Shown here: positions 1-7,125 of the stretch, one piece after another
Layout: each line of letters begins with the position of its first letter
Numbering within the stretch: position 1 is the first letter of the stretch
From: JASHUC01 sp035606175
Lineage (GTDB): Bacteria > Pseudomonadota > Gammaproteobacteria > Steroidobacterales > Steroidobacteraceae
Reading direction: 5' to 3'
NCBI GenBank assembly: GCA_035606175.1
Contig: DATNFW010000033.1
Location: 25,765 to 89,764 of the forward strand
DNA: 64,000 nt
Translations under genes and position numbers: made by a program
Notes under the pieces: model-generated
What the model was told of the DNA's origin: nothing
Database searches by the model: none
The model's input: only the letters and a program-made list of their open reading frames with translations

Positions 1-1406
1 GCCGCATCCATGATGTAGGTGAGCCCGACCATGCGGGCGAGAATCGACTGCACGCCCTCGAAGCGGCTGATCGATGCACTGAACTGGCGCCGGATGCGCG
101 CGTAGGCGCCCGTCGCCCACACCGCGGCCTTTGCACCTCCGGTTGCATTCGAGGGAAGCGAGATGCAGCGGCCGACGGAGAGCTGCTCGACGAGCATGCG
201 CCAGCCCTGGCCGGCGGTGCGCGGGCCTCCGATGATGAAATCGAGCGGGACGAAAACGTCCTTGCCTTGGATCGGACCGTTTTGAAACGGGATGTTGAGC
301 GGGAAATGCCGCCGGCCGACAGAGATGCCCGCGGTGCCGCGCGGAATGAGCGCGCAGGTGATGCCGATATCGCCTGGGTCGCGGCTTGCGCGGTCGGACG
401 GCGCGCCGGCTGGCGCCTCCCTGCGCAGCAAGCCGTCCGGATCAAACAGTCGAAACGCGAGTCCGATCACCGTCGCGACGGGCGCGAGGGTGATGTAGCG
501 CTTGGAGAAGTTGAGCCGGATGCCGACGATCTCGCGTCCCTGCCAGGTGCCGCGGCACACGATGCCGGTATCCGGAATGGATGCGGCATCGGAGCCGGCC
601 CGCGGCCCGGTGAGCGCGAAACAGGGGATCTCCTCCCCGCGCGCGAGCCTTGGCAGATAGTGGCTCTTTTGCTCCTCGGTCCCGTAATGATTGAGGAGCT
701 CGGCGGGCCCGAGCGAGTTCGGCACGGCGACCGTCGAGGACACCGTCGTGCTGCGGCTCGCGATTTTGGCGAGCACGCAGGAGTGTGCGTATGCGGAGAA
801 CTCGAGGCCTCCGTAGCGCTTCGGAATGATCATCGCGAAGAACCCGCGCGTTCGCAGGTATTCCCAAACCTCGGCGGGCATGTCGCCGCGACGATGGGTG
901 ATGTCCCAATCGTCGATCATGCGGCAGAGTTCCTCGCACGGTCCATCGAGGAACGCCTGCTCCTCGGCAGAGAGCCGCGGGGGCCTCGCCGCGAGCAACC
1001 GATCCCAGCGCGGTGCGCCCGTGAAGAGCTCTCCATCCCACCACACGGTGCCGGCCTCGAGCGCCTCGCGCTCGGTTGTGGACATCGAGGGCAGAAGCCT
1101 GCGGTAGGTGCGCATGAAGGGGCGGCTGATGAGGGCCTTGCGCAGGGGTCGAATATTGAGCGCCCAAACGAGCGCGAGGAGCGCCCAGAGAACCCCTTTC
1201 CAGGCCCAGGGCCCGGGTCCGGCCGCAGTGTATGCCGCAAGCAGGACGGTGAAGGCGACAGAGTACGCGAGGAGGCTCAGCCGCCGGTACGCGAGAACCA
1301 AGAACGCTGCGACGAATACGAGCGCGATGACGCCGCCGACGGGCGCGACGGCGAGCGCGTACGCAACGGCGCCGATGACGAGCAGCGTGAGGAGCGCCCC
1401 GAGCAT
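1..1406 (-). CDS. fadE: Acyl-CoA dehydrogenase FadE (3' part outside window)
   Basis: First step of fatty-acid beta-oxidation: FAD-dependent dehydrogenation of acyl-CoA. The reading frame runs from an ATG at 1406 to the window edge (468 codons), so the C-terminal part is missing. Residues 1 to about 75 hold two or three hydrophobic segments (start MLGALLTLLVIGAVAYAL), as in membrane-associated FadE. The dehydrogenase part follows, with PAEVWEYLRTRGFFAMIIPK, a FALTGPRAGSDAASI core typical of the family, and SISRFEGVQ near the edge. FadE proteins are usually about 800 residues, so just over half is visible. Start chosen because the membrane segment begins there and GAGAG lies upstream. It points the same way as mdh but is separated by 23 bases. 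Identity is secure; complete length is unknown. Confidence 0.9.
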   Translation of the reverse strand, partial: MLGALLTLLVIGAVAYALAVAPVGGVIALVFVAAFLVLAYRRLSLLAYSVAFTVLLAAYTAAGPGPWAWKGVLWALLALVWALNIRPLRKALISRPFMRTYRRLLPSMSTTEREALEAGTVWWDGELFTGAPRWDRLLAARPPRLSAEEQAFLDGPCEELCRMIDDWDITHRRGDMPAEVWEYLRTRGFFAMIIPKRYGGLEFSAYAHSCVLAKIASRSTTVSSTVAVPNSLGPAELLNHYGTEEQKSHYLPRLARGEEIPCFALTGPRAGSDAASIPDTGIVCRGTWQGREIVGIRLNFSKRYITLAPVATVIGLAFRLFDPDGLLRREAPAGAPSDRASRDPGDIGITCALIPRGTAGISVGRRHFPLNIPFQNGPIQGKDVFVPLDFIIGGPRTAGQGWRMLVEQLSVGRCISLPSNATGGAKAAVWATGAYARIRRQFSASISRFEGVQSILARMVGLTYIMDA

Positions 1407-1429
1407 GCGGGCATTCTCTCACGGCTCTT

Positions 1430-2410
1430 CTAGCCGAGCAGGCTCCGCACGCCCTCCCGCTCCTCGTGCAGCTCGGCGAGCGTCGCCTGCATGCGGTTGC
1501 GGCTGAAATCGTCGATCGCAAGCCCCTGGACGATCTGGTAGTGCCCGTCCCGGCAGGTGACGGGGTGCGAGTACACGATCCCCTCCGGGATGCCGTAGCT
1601 GCCGTCCGAGGCGACCCCCATGCTCACCCAGTCCCCGGCCGGCGTGCCCCGTGCCCAGTCGCGCACGTGGTCGATCGCCGCCGAGGCGGCAGAGGCGGCC
1701 GAGGAGGAGCCCCGCGCCTTGATTACCGCGGCGCCGCGCTGTTGGACGGTCGGAATGAAGGTCTCCTCGATCCATTTCCGATCGAGCAGGCTTTTCGCGG
1801 GCTTGCCGTCGATCGTGCAATGACTCACGTCGGGGTACTGGGTCGATGAATGGTTGCCCCAGATCGTCATGTGGCGGATCGCGGTGACGTGCTTGCCGGT
1901 CCGCGCTGCGAGCTGTGCGAGCGCGCGGTTGTGGTCGAGCCGGGTCATGGCCGTGAACTGCCGGGGATCGATGCCCTTCGCGTTCGCGCGCGCGATGAGC
2001 GCATTCGTGTTCGCGGGATTGCCGACGACGAGGACCTTCACGTCTCTCGAGGCGGCCTCGCCGAGAGCTTTGCCCTGCGCCGAGAAGATCTGCGCATTGG
2101 CGAGCAGCAAGTCCTTGCGCTCCATGCCCGGACCGCGCGGGCGCGCGCCGACGAGCAATGCGACGCCGCAATCGCGGAAGGCCACGCGCGGATCATCCGT
2201 CGCCACGACACGGTTGAGGAGCGGGAACGCGCAGTCCTCGAGTTCCATGACGACGCCGCCGAGTGCCGGCAAGGCGGGTGTGATCTCGAGCAGGTGCAGG
2301 TTGATCGGCTGCTCCGGTCCGAGCAGCGCGCCGGAGGCGACGCGGAAGGCGAGGGCGTAGCCGATCTGGCCGGCTCCGCCCGTGATGGCGACGTTGATCG
2401 CTTTGTTCAT
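1430..2410 (-). CDS. mdh: Malate dehydrogenase
   Basis: TCA-cycle enzyme interconverting malate and oxaloacetate with NAD(H), cytoplasmic. It has 326 residues, normal for the family. The nucleotide-binding loop GGAGQIGYAL lies at residues 10-19, the VVGNPANTNALIA segment follows near 130, the substrate-arginine region is MTRLDHNRA, and the catalytic histidine lies in HMTIWGNHS. These place it in the cytosolic/chloroplast-like MDH group used by Xanthomonas and relatives rather than the E. coli type. The start has GGAGCCCGAG just upstream, a fair SD. A TAGAAT hexamer at 2438-2443 (minus) could be its -10 box; it overlaps the stop codon of the preceding gene. Monocistronic or co-transcribed with the anti-sigma-like gene 30 bases upstream. 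Confidence 0.95.
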   Translation of the reverse strand: MNKAINVAITGGAGQIGYALAFRVASGALLGPEQPINLHLLEITPALPALGGVVMELEDCAFPLLNRVVATDDPRVAFRDCGVALLVGARPRGPGMERKDLLLANAQIFSAQGKALGEAASRDVKVLVVGNPANTNALIARANAKGIDPRQFTAMTRLDHNRALAQLAARTGKHVTAIRHMTIWGNHSSTQYPDVSHCTIDGKPAKSLLDRKWIEETFIPTVQQRGAAVIKARGSSSAASAASAAIDHVRDWARGTPAGDWVSMGVASDGSYGIPEGIVYSHPVTCRDGHYQIVQGLAIDDFSRNRMQATLAELHEEREGVRSLLG

Positions 2411-2440
2411 CTCGGGCTCCGATTGAGTGAGCCCGACATT

Positions 2441-3061
2441 CTAGCGGCTTGCGGAAGTCTCGCGGGTACGGCGCTGCCGCGCAGGCGGCGGCGGCGGTGG
2501 TGGCGATCGCGATCGCAGTACGGTCGATGCGTCGATACTCTCGATGAGCTCGGGCGGATGCATTCGAGACGGCGCGGTCCATGCCGCCTGTCTCTCGAGA
2601 GCCTGTGAGGCTTCAATGAACTTCGGAGTCGACCGGCGCTGAGAATTGCCCGGGCCGCTCGGCGCCAGGTCAACCGGCGCGGTGGACACGCGCGTGGCGA
2701 GGGCGCTGCTCGATGCGGAGTGCATCCGCTCAACGAGACGCTGCTCGGCTGCGTGCGATGCCACCGAGCGCGAAGCGCTCCGCGGCATGACGAGCGCGCA
2801 AAAGGCTGCCGCAGCGATCGCGGCCGGAACGCCCCATCGAAAGGCTGATGCGAGCCGCTGCGACCGCCTCGCTCGCGCGCTCGCCGCACCGCGAGGCGCT
2901 GCTGTTGCGCGAGGCGCCGCTGCCTCGCGAGCCTGCTCGAGCACGGCGCGATCGAGCGTTCGCGAAGGCTCGAGCGAATCGAGCTCCGCGAGCGCGCGCA
3001 GTGTCGCGTCATCGCGCACCTGCGCGAGGCCCTCATCAAATGCGTTCACGCGCCCACTCAT
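2441..3061 (-). CDS. Membrane protein coupled to ECF sigma factor (putative anti-sigma)
   Basis: 206 residues, starting with ATG inside ATGA shared with the stop of the upstream sigma gene, so translation is coupled. A cytoplasmic helical N-terminal half (about 75 residues, rich in Ala, Arg, Glu) is followed by one membrane segment (GVPAAIAAAAFCALVMP, about residues 78-95) and a periplasmic tail ending in a poly-proline/arginine stretch. This one-TM layout beside an ECF sigma factor is what anti-sigma factors look like. I see no HxxxCxxC zinc motif, so it is not a ZAS-type anti-sigma. The anti-sigma role is inferred from position and topology only. Alternative: a conserved membrane protein without sigma-binding activity. 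Confidence 0.65.
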   Translation of the reverse strand: MSGRVNAFDEGLAQVRDDATLRALAELDSLEPSRTLDRAVLEQAREAAAPRATAAPRGAASARARRSQRLASAFRWGVPAAIAAAAFCALVMPRSASRSVASHAAEQRLVERMHSASSSALATRVSTAPVDLAPSGPGNSQRRSTPKFIEASQALERQAAWTAPSRMHPPELIESIDASTVLRSRSPPPPPPPARQRRTRETSASR

Positions 3062-3768
3062 CTCGCGGACCCTCCCGCGAGTTGCAGAGCAGTCGCGCCC
3101 TTCTCGATCGGCGCGGCCGCCGCGGCAACTGCCGCGACGAGCGGCTGAGCGCCGAAGCGCGTCTCGGCGCGGCGGTCGTTGAGCCGCGAACTCTCGTACG
3201 AAGTTCCTGCGGCAAGCGCCCGACGCAGCTTGGCCAGTGCGTAGCGCAGCCGGCTCTTCGCCGTTTCGAGTCCCACACCCGTCACAAACGCGATTTCTTC
3301 GAGCGACAGACCCGATTGCTCGACGAGCAGGAACACGTCGCGCTGCTCGAGCGGCAGCGACTCGAGTGCGGAGCGATAACACGCGAGGAGCTCGGCGCGC
3401 TCGAGGCGACTCTCCGGGGAGTCCTGATCCGGTGCGCTCAAGGTGAGCATCGGGTCGTCGTCGGCTGTTTCCTCTTCGACGGCCATGAGAGCCGGCCGAG
3501 TCGCCGCGCGGCGCAGATGATCGATGCAGCAGTTGTGCGCCACGCGATAGAGATAAGTGCTGAAGCGCGCCCTCGGCTCGTAGCGCGCGCGATGCGCTAT
3601 GAGACGGCTCCAAACCTCCTGGAAGAGGTCATCGGCCGCCTCGCGATCCTGTACGAGGCGCGCGAGATACCTGTAGAGGGGCGCGCGGTGGCGCGCGTAA
3701 AGCGCGGTGAACGCCCGCAGGTCGCCGCCGGCGTACCGCAGCATCAACTCGCCATCGTCCTCGGCCAT
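3058..3768 (-). CDS. ECF RNA polymerase sigma factor
   Basis: 236 residues. Region 2 is clear (LYRYLARLVQDREAADDLFQ, then WSRLI, FSTYLYRVAHNCCIDHLRR), followed by an acidic linker (EEETADDDPM) and region 4 (LPLEQRDVFLLVEQSGLSLE, then ETAKSRLRYALAKLRRAL, a helix-turn-helix that would read the -35). After region 4 there is an unusual extra tail of about 45 residues containing an alanine run (AAVAAAAA). ATG 3768 was chosen because the family begins with a short acidic stretch like MAEDDGELML; upstream codons look non-coding. A TACACT hexamer 8 bases before the ATG with TTGATA 15 bases further upstream suggests its own promoter and a leaderless or nearly leaderless message. Overlaps the next gene by 4 bases. 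Confidence 0.9.
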   Translation of the reverse strand: MAEDDGELMLRYAGGDLRAFTALYARHRAPLYRYLARLVQDREAADDLFQEVWSRLIAHRARYEPRARFSTYLYRVAHNCCIDHLRRAATRPALMAVEEETADDDPMLTLSAPDQDSPESRLERAELLACYRSALESLPLEQRDVFLLVEQSGLSLEEIAFVTGVGLETAKSRLRYALAKLRRALAAGTSYESSRLNDRRAETRFGAQPLVAAVAAAAAPIEKGATALQLAGGSAR

Positions 3769-3950
3769 CGCGCTGAAGTGTACTCGGGAGCTTTCTCTAT
3801 CAACGCGCGAGCCGGCTTCGGAGGGTTGATCCCCCCCTGGGGCGAGGCATTTAGCGCAGGTGCCGAAGGGGCCAAAGCGGCGGGATCGATGCGGGGACCG
3901 GACCGCCCCCCGTGACCGGAGCGCCCACGGGTGGCGCGTAAGCGAGGGGC

Positions 3951-3979
3951 TTGCTACCTGAATAGTGTTGTAGTAGTAT
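3951..3979 (+). promoter_or_regulatory. Promoter of the GntR/ABC operon
   Basis: TTGCTA at 3951-3956 and TAGTAT at 3974-3979 are separated by exactly 17 bases, a good sigma-70 match. Transcription would start near 3986, about 48 bases before the first small ORF. The -10 box lies inside a perfect palindrome, which argues for repression. Confidence 0.6.
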
Positions 3980-3986
3980 ACAACAC
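3965..3986. promoter_or_regulatory. Palindromic operator, probable GntR (YtrA-type) site
   Basis: Perfect inverted repeat GTGTTGTA-N6-TACAACAC. It covers the end of the spacer, the -10 box and the expected start site of the promoter above. GntR dimers bind short palindromes of this kind and the operon's own regulator gene starts about 200 bases downstream, so autorepression is the simplest reading. Binding is inferred. Confidence 0.55.
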
Positions 3987-4033
3987 CAGATGAGTAGGCA
4001 TGGTGCCTACCGTAGTGAACACGGAGAAATCTC

Positions 4034-4150
4034 ATGAACGCAGTGACCTCTCACGACTTCCGTCGGGTTGCCCTCTTCGGCGTGGCGGCGGTGCTGGTGA
4101 ATGTTGCGCTCATCACCTGGGCCTGCGTGGCGGCTGCTCTGGTACAGTAG
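4034..4150 (+). CDS. 38-residue membrane microprotein
   Basis: ATG at 4034 with GGAG 8 bases upstream, ending TAG at 4150. A short polar N-terminus (MNAVTSHDFRR) is followed by one hydrophobic helix (VALFGVAAVLVNVALITW, then ACVAAALVQ). It is the first gene after the palindrome-controlled promoter and is followed 39 bases later by the GntR gene. I recognise no family. As the first gene of an ABC-transporter operon it could be a small subunit or regulator of the permease, or a leader ORF. Real translation is likely given SD and position but not proven. Confidence 0.5.
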   Translation: MNAVTSHDFRRVALFGVAAVLVNVALITWACVAAALVQ

Positions 4151-4189
4151 AGCGGTAAATAGCTGTAACGGGGCGAAGCCGGCAACTCG

Positions 4190-4597
4190 ATGGATCCGCA
4201 CTGGGATGACAGCCTTCCGATCTACCGGCAACTGCGTGACCGGGTTGTCGCCATGATCCTCGAGGGCGTCCTGAAGGAAGGCGATGCCTTGCCTTCCGTG
4301 CGAAGCGTCGCCGCCGAGTTCCGGCTCAACCCGCTCACGGTCCTCAAGGGCTACCAGCAACTGGTCGACGAGAACCTCGTGGAGAAGCGCCGGGGCCGCG
4401 GCATGTTCGTCGCACCCGGCGCCCGCGATGCGCTCATGAAGGACGAGCGCGAGCGGTTCCTCACGGATGAATGGCCGAAGGTGCGTGCCACCATCCAGCG
4501 GCTCGGGCTCTCGGCCGGCGAACTGCTGCGCAGCACACCGGCGCCGCCCGCGGCCCCTTGGCCGAAGACAGGGAACGACCATGACGACCGTCATTGA
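4190..4597 (+). CDS. GntR-family transcriptional regulator (YtrA subfamily)
   Basis: 135 residues, the short form of GntR typical of the YtrA group. The winged helix-turn-helix fills residues about 10-75 (LPIYRQLRDRVVAMILEGVL, LPSVRSVAAEFRLNPLTVLK, GRGMFV), followed by only a short helical dimerisation tail (EWPKVRATIQRLGL). YtrA regulators typically repress their own operon, which normally encodes an ABC transporter, and that is the arrangement here. Its likely operator is the palindrome at 3965-3986. The gene overlaps the ATPase gene by 17 bases. The ligand or signal is unknown; in other bacteria such systems respond to cell-envelope antibiotics. Confidence 0.9.
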   Translation: MDPHWDDSLPIYRQLRDRVVAMILEGVLKEGDALPSVRSVAAEFRLNPLTVLKGYQQLVDENLVEKRRGRGMFVAPGARDALMKDERERFLTDEWPKVRATIQRLGLSAGELLRSTPAPPAAPWPKTGNDHDDRH

Positions 4598-5510
4598 GGC
4601 GCGCAATCTTTCCAAGGCGTACGGCGCCACGCACGCGCTCGATGGAGTGAGCTTCAGCATCGAGTCCGGTCGCATCGTCGGGATGATCGGCCCGAACGGT
4701 GCCGGCAAGACCACCGCGCTCAAGGGCATCCTCGGGCTTTCCGATTTCGCCGGCGAGCTCACCGTGCTTGGCCGCAATCCGCGCACCGAGCGCGACCGCC
4801 TCATGCAGGATGTCTGTTTCATCGCCGATGTGGCCGTGCTGCCGAAGTGGATTCGCGTGCGCAATGCGCTCGACTACGTCGAGGGCGTTCATCCCCGCTT
4901 CGATCGGGCGCGCGCCGAGACGTTTCTGAGCCGTACCGACATCCGCCAGGGCAGCCGCGTGCGCGAGCTCTCGAAGGGCATGGTGACGCAGCTGCACCTT
5001 GCGCTGATCCTCGCGATCGATGCGCGGCTGCTCGTGCTCGATGAGCCGACGCTCGGCCTCGATCTGCTCTATCGGCGCCAGTTCTACGACACGCTCCTCA
5101 ACGACTATTTCGACAAGGAGCGCACCATCCTGGTGACGACGCACCAGGTCGAGGAAATCGAGCATCTGCTCACCGATGTCATCTTCCTCGCGAGCGGGCA
5201 CATCGTCCTCTCGACGACCGTCGATGCGATCCCGGATCGTTATCTGCAGCTCACCGTCGGTCCGGACGGCGTGAGCCGCGCTCGCGAGCTGCATCCGTTC
5301 TACGAACGCGAGGTCTTCGGCCGCACGGCGCTCTTCTACGAGGGCCGCAGCGCGCGCGAGCTCGAGCCGCTCGGGGAGGTGCGCACACCGTCGATCGCCG
5401 ACCTGTTCGTCGCGAAGATTCAGAGTCTGGATGCACGCCGCACACCGGCTGGGCTCGGCTCAGGCGCGGCGCCGGGTCCCGCGCAGAGCGCCCCGGGAGC
5501 CTCCTCATGA
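4581..5510 (+). CDS. ABC transporter ATP-binding protein (YtrB-like)
   Basis: 309 residues. Walker A GPNGAGKT, signature LSKGMVTQL, Walker B LLVLDEPT and the H-loop TTHQ are all present. The LSKGM form of the signature is usual for ABC-2-type exporters such as YtrB and BcrA and is not a defect. The ATG at 4581 is chosen over an upstream in-frame start because MTTVIEARNLSKAYG is the standard beginning. About 40 C-terminal residues are low-complexity Ala/Gly/Pro. Would energise the permease encoded next (ATGA overlap) at the inner membrane. Substrate unknown. Confidence 0.92.
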   Translation: MTTVIEARNLSKAYGATHALDGVSFSIESGRIVGMIGPNGAGKTTALKGILGLSDFAGELTVLGRNPRTERDRLMQDVCFIADVAVLPKWIRVRNALDYVEGVHPRFDRARAETFLSRTDIRQGSRVRELSKGMVTQLHLALILAIDARLLVLDEPTLGLDLLYRRQFYDTLLNDYFDKERTILVTTHQVEEIEHLLTDVIFLASGHIVLSTTVDAIPDRYLQLTVGPDGVSRARELHPFYEREVFGRTALFYEGRSARELEPLGEVRTPSIADLFVAKIQSLDARRTPAGLGSGAAPGPAQSAPGASS

Positions 5511-6478
5511 GCAGCGAATCCGCGGAAGTCCGTGCGGCTGCCGCCCCGCAGACCGCGACTCGCACGACAGCGACGCGGCCCATGCTCACGCTCATCAAGC
5601 GAGAGTTTTGGGAGCACGCCGCGCTCTGGGTCGCACCGCTCGTGGTCACCGCGGCGCTGATCATCGGCGCAATCTTCGGCCGGGCTTACGGCCCCGGCAC
5701 GATGCCGGTCTCGCTCGGCGATGTACCTGCAACTCCGCAGGGCCTGAGGGCGATATCCACGACCGTGCTCGTGATGTTCTCCGGAGGGTCGCAATACGTC
5801 GTGATGTCGATCGTGCTCTGGTTCTACGCGACGGCATGCCTCTACAACGAGCGTCGCGACCGCAGCATTCTTTTCTGGAAATCGATGCCCGTCTCGGATG
5901 CCAAGACGGTGATATCGAAGTTTCTCATGGCGCTCGCCGTCGTCCCACTCTATGTCTATGTCGTCACGCTTCTAACGACGCTCGTCGCAAGCGGAATCAT
6001 CGCGATCCCCCGTTTCTCCGGACCGGGTGGACTCAGCCTCTGGGACGGAGGCGCGTGGGTACGCGCCGAAGCTTACTCATTCGTGTGGCTCGTGCTCGCG
6101 GTGCTGTGGTACGCACCGCTCACCGCCTACCTCCTGCTCGTTTCTGCCTGGGCGCGCCGGAACGTGCAGCTCTGGGCGCTCTCGCCCCTGATCGCGATCA
6201 TCGTGGAGCGCATTGCCTTCGGCACTCATTACCTCTCCACGTGGATTCTCTACCGGCTGGGGCCGGGCTGGCAGTCGCAGTCGGAGCAGTGGCTCGAGCG
6301 GCTGTTCGCCGGGCCTTTCTACTACACGAGCGGCGGGTCCTCCTCCCCCGTGCAGCTGTTCGCCGGCATGCAGCCGCTCAAAGGATTCGGGAACATCGAT
6401 CTTTGGATCGGACTCGCCGTCGCCGTGGCGTTCCTCTACGCCGCCGTGCGTGTCCGCCGCTATCGCGACGACACCTGA
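5507..6478 (+). CDS. ABC-2-type transporter permease
   Basis: 323 residues with about six hydrophobic segments: WVAPLVVTAALIIGAIF, YVVMSIVLWFYATACLY, FLMALAVVPLYVYVVTLL, FVWLVLAVLWYAPLTAYLLL, LWALSPLIAIIVERIAF and LWIGLAVAVAFLYAA. The segment YNERRDRSILFWKSMPVSD is characteristic of ABC-2 permeases paired with YtrA-controlled ATPases. It starts in ATGA overlapping the ATPase stop and completes the microprotein-gntR-ATPase-permease operon. A cytoplasmic N-terminal extension of about 25 residues is Ala/Thr-rich. Export of an amphiphile or antimicrobial is a guess from the family. Confidence 0.88.
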   Translation: MSSESAEVRAAAAPQTATRTTATRPMLTLIKREFWEHAALWVAPLVVTAALIIGAIFGRAYGPGTMPVSLGDVPATPQGLRAISTTVLVMFSGGSQYVVMSIVLWFYATACLYNERRDRSILFWKSMPVSDAKTVISKFLMALAVVPLYVYVVTLLTTLVASGIIAIPRFSGPGGLSLWDGGAWVRAEAYSFVWLVLAVLWYAPLTAYLLLVSAWARRNVQLWALSPLIAIIVERIAFGTHYLSTWILYRLGPGWQSQSEQWLERLFAGPFYYTSGGSSSPVQLFAGMQPLKGFGNIDLWIGLAVAVAFLYAAVRVRRYRDDT

Positions 6479-6596
6479 GCGCGCCGACAGCGACGCGCAA
6501 TGGCGGTGACGCATCACGCATCGCCGCGCACATAGAGCGCGGCTATCGCTCCGATTCGCACCTTCGATTGCCCCGTGAACATCCGGGCGCGCAGAA

Positions 6597-6636
6597 TCCT
6601 CGTGTCGAGCGCATCCCCCGCCGCCCGACACGAGGA
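6597..6636 (+). promoter_or_regulatory. Hairpin covering the dps ribosome-binding site
   Basis: Two 11-base arms, TCCTCGTGTCG (6597-6607) and CGACACGAGGA (6626-6636), are perfect complements with an 18-base loop. The 3' arm includes AGGA of the dps SD (AGGAGG, 6633-6638), so the folded mRNA would hide the ribosome-binding site. Could equally be a DNA operator palindrome. Confidence 0.6.
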
Positions 6637-6642
6637 GGCTGC

Positions 6643-7125
6643 ATGTACGGCACCCGCAACGATCTCGCTCCGAGGACTCGCACCAAAGCCGTCGAGCTGC
6701 TCGCACCGAGGCTCGCCGATGCGATCGACCTCGGCGCGCAGGTGAAGCACGCGCACTGGAACGTGAAGGGTCCGCAGTTCATCGCGTTGCACGAGCTGTT
6801 CGACAAGATCGCCGAGGACATCGAGGAGCACGTCGACACGATCGCCGAGCGCATCACGGCACTCGGCGGAACTGCCTACGGCACCGTCGCATCGGTGGCA
6901 CGTACGACGAGCCTGCCGCCCTATTCCGAGGACATCGTGGAGGGGCTCGCGCATGTCGAGGCGCTCGTCAACGCCGTCGCCGATTTCGGCAAGCACGTGC
7001 GCAAGGCGATCCACGATGCCGCCGAGATCGGCGATGCCGACACCTCGGACCTCTTCACCGGCGTCTCGCGCGCGATCGACAAGCACCTCTGGTTCCTCGA
7101 GGCGCACTTGCAGGCGAAGCGCTAG
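6643..7125 (+). CDS. dps: Dps-family DNA-protection / iron-storage protein
   Basis: 160 residues, standard length. Dps forms a dodecamer that oxidises and stores ferrous iron using peroxide and shields DNA. The ferroxidase signature is complete: KHAHWNVKGPQFIALHELFD and EEHVDTIAER, with His38, His50, Asp54, Asp65 and Glu69. The start has a near-perfect SD (AGGAGG, 4-base spacer) that is engaged in an 11-bp hairpin, suggesting translational control. Its stop codon overlaps the convergent PLD-like gene by 4 bases. Fits with the ferritin-like protein and SodB later in the window. Confidence 0.95.
   Translation: MYGTRNDLAPRTRTKAVELLAPRLADAIDLGAQVKHAHWNVKGPQFIALHELFDKIAEDIEEHVDTIAERITALGGTAYGTVASVARTTSLPPYSEDIVEGLAHVEALVNAVADFGKHVRKAIHDAAEIGDADTSDLFTGVSRAIDKHLWFLEAHLQAKR

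Noticed and set aside
267..1433. A 388-codon plus-strand frame over fadE
   Set aside because: The minus strand has a clear acyl-CoA dehydrogenase frame through the whole region.
4971..4997. LSKGM signature in the first ABC ATPase as a defective LSGGQ
   Set aside because: LSKGM is the normal form in YtrB/BcrA-type ATPases.
5431..6642. A long upstream extension of dps in the same frame
   Set aside because: The frame overlaps the permease gene in another frame; Dps has its own SD and canonical start at 6643.
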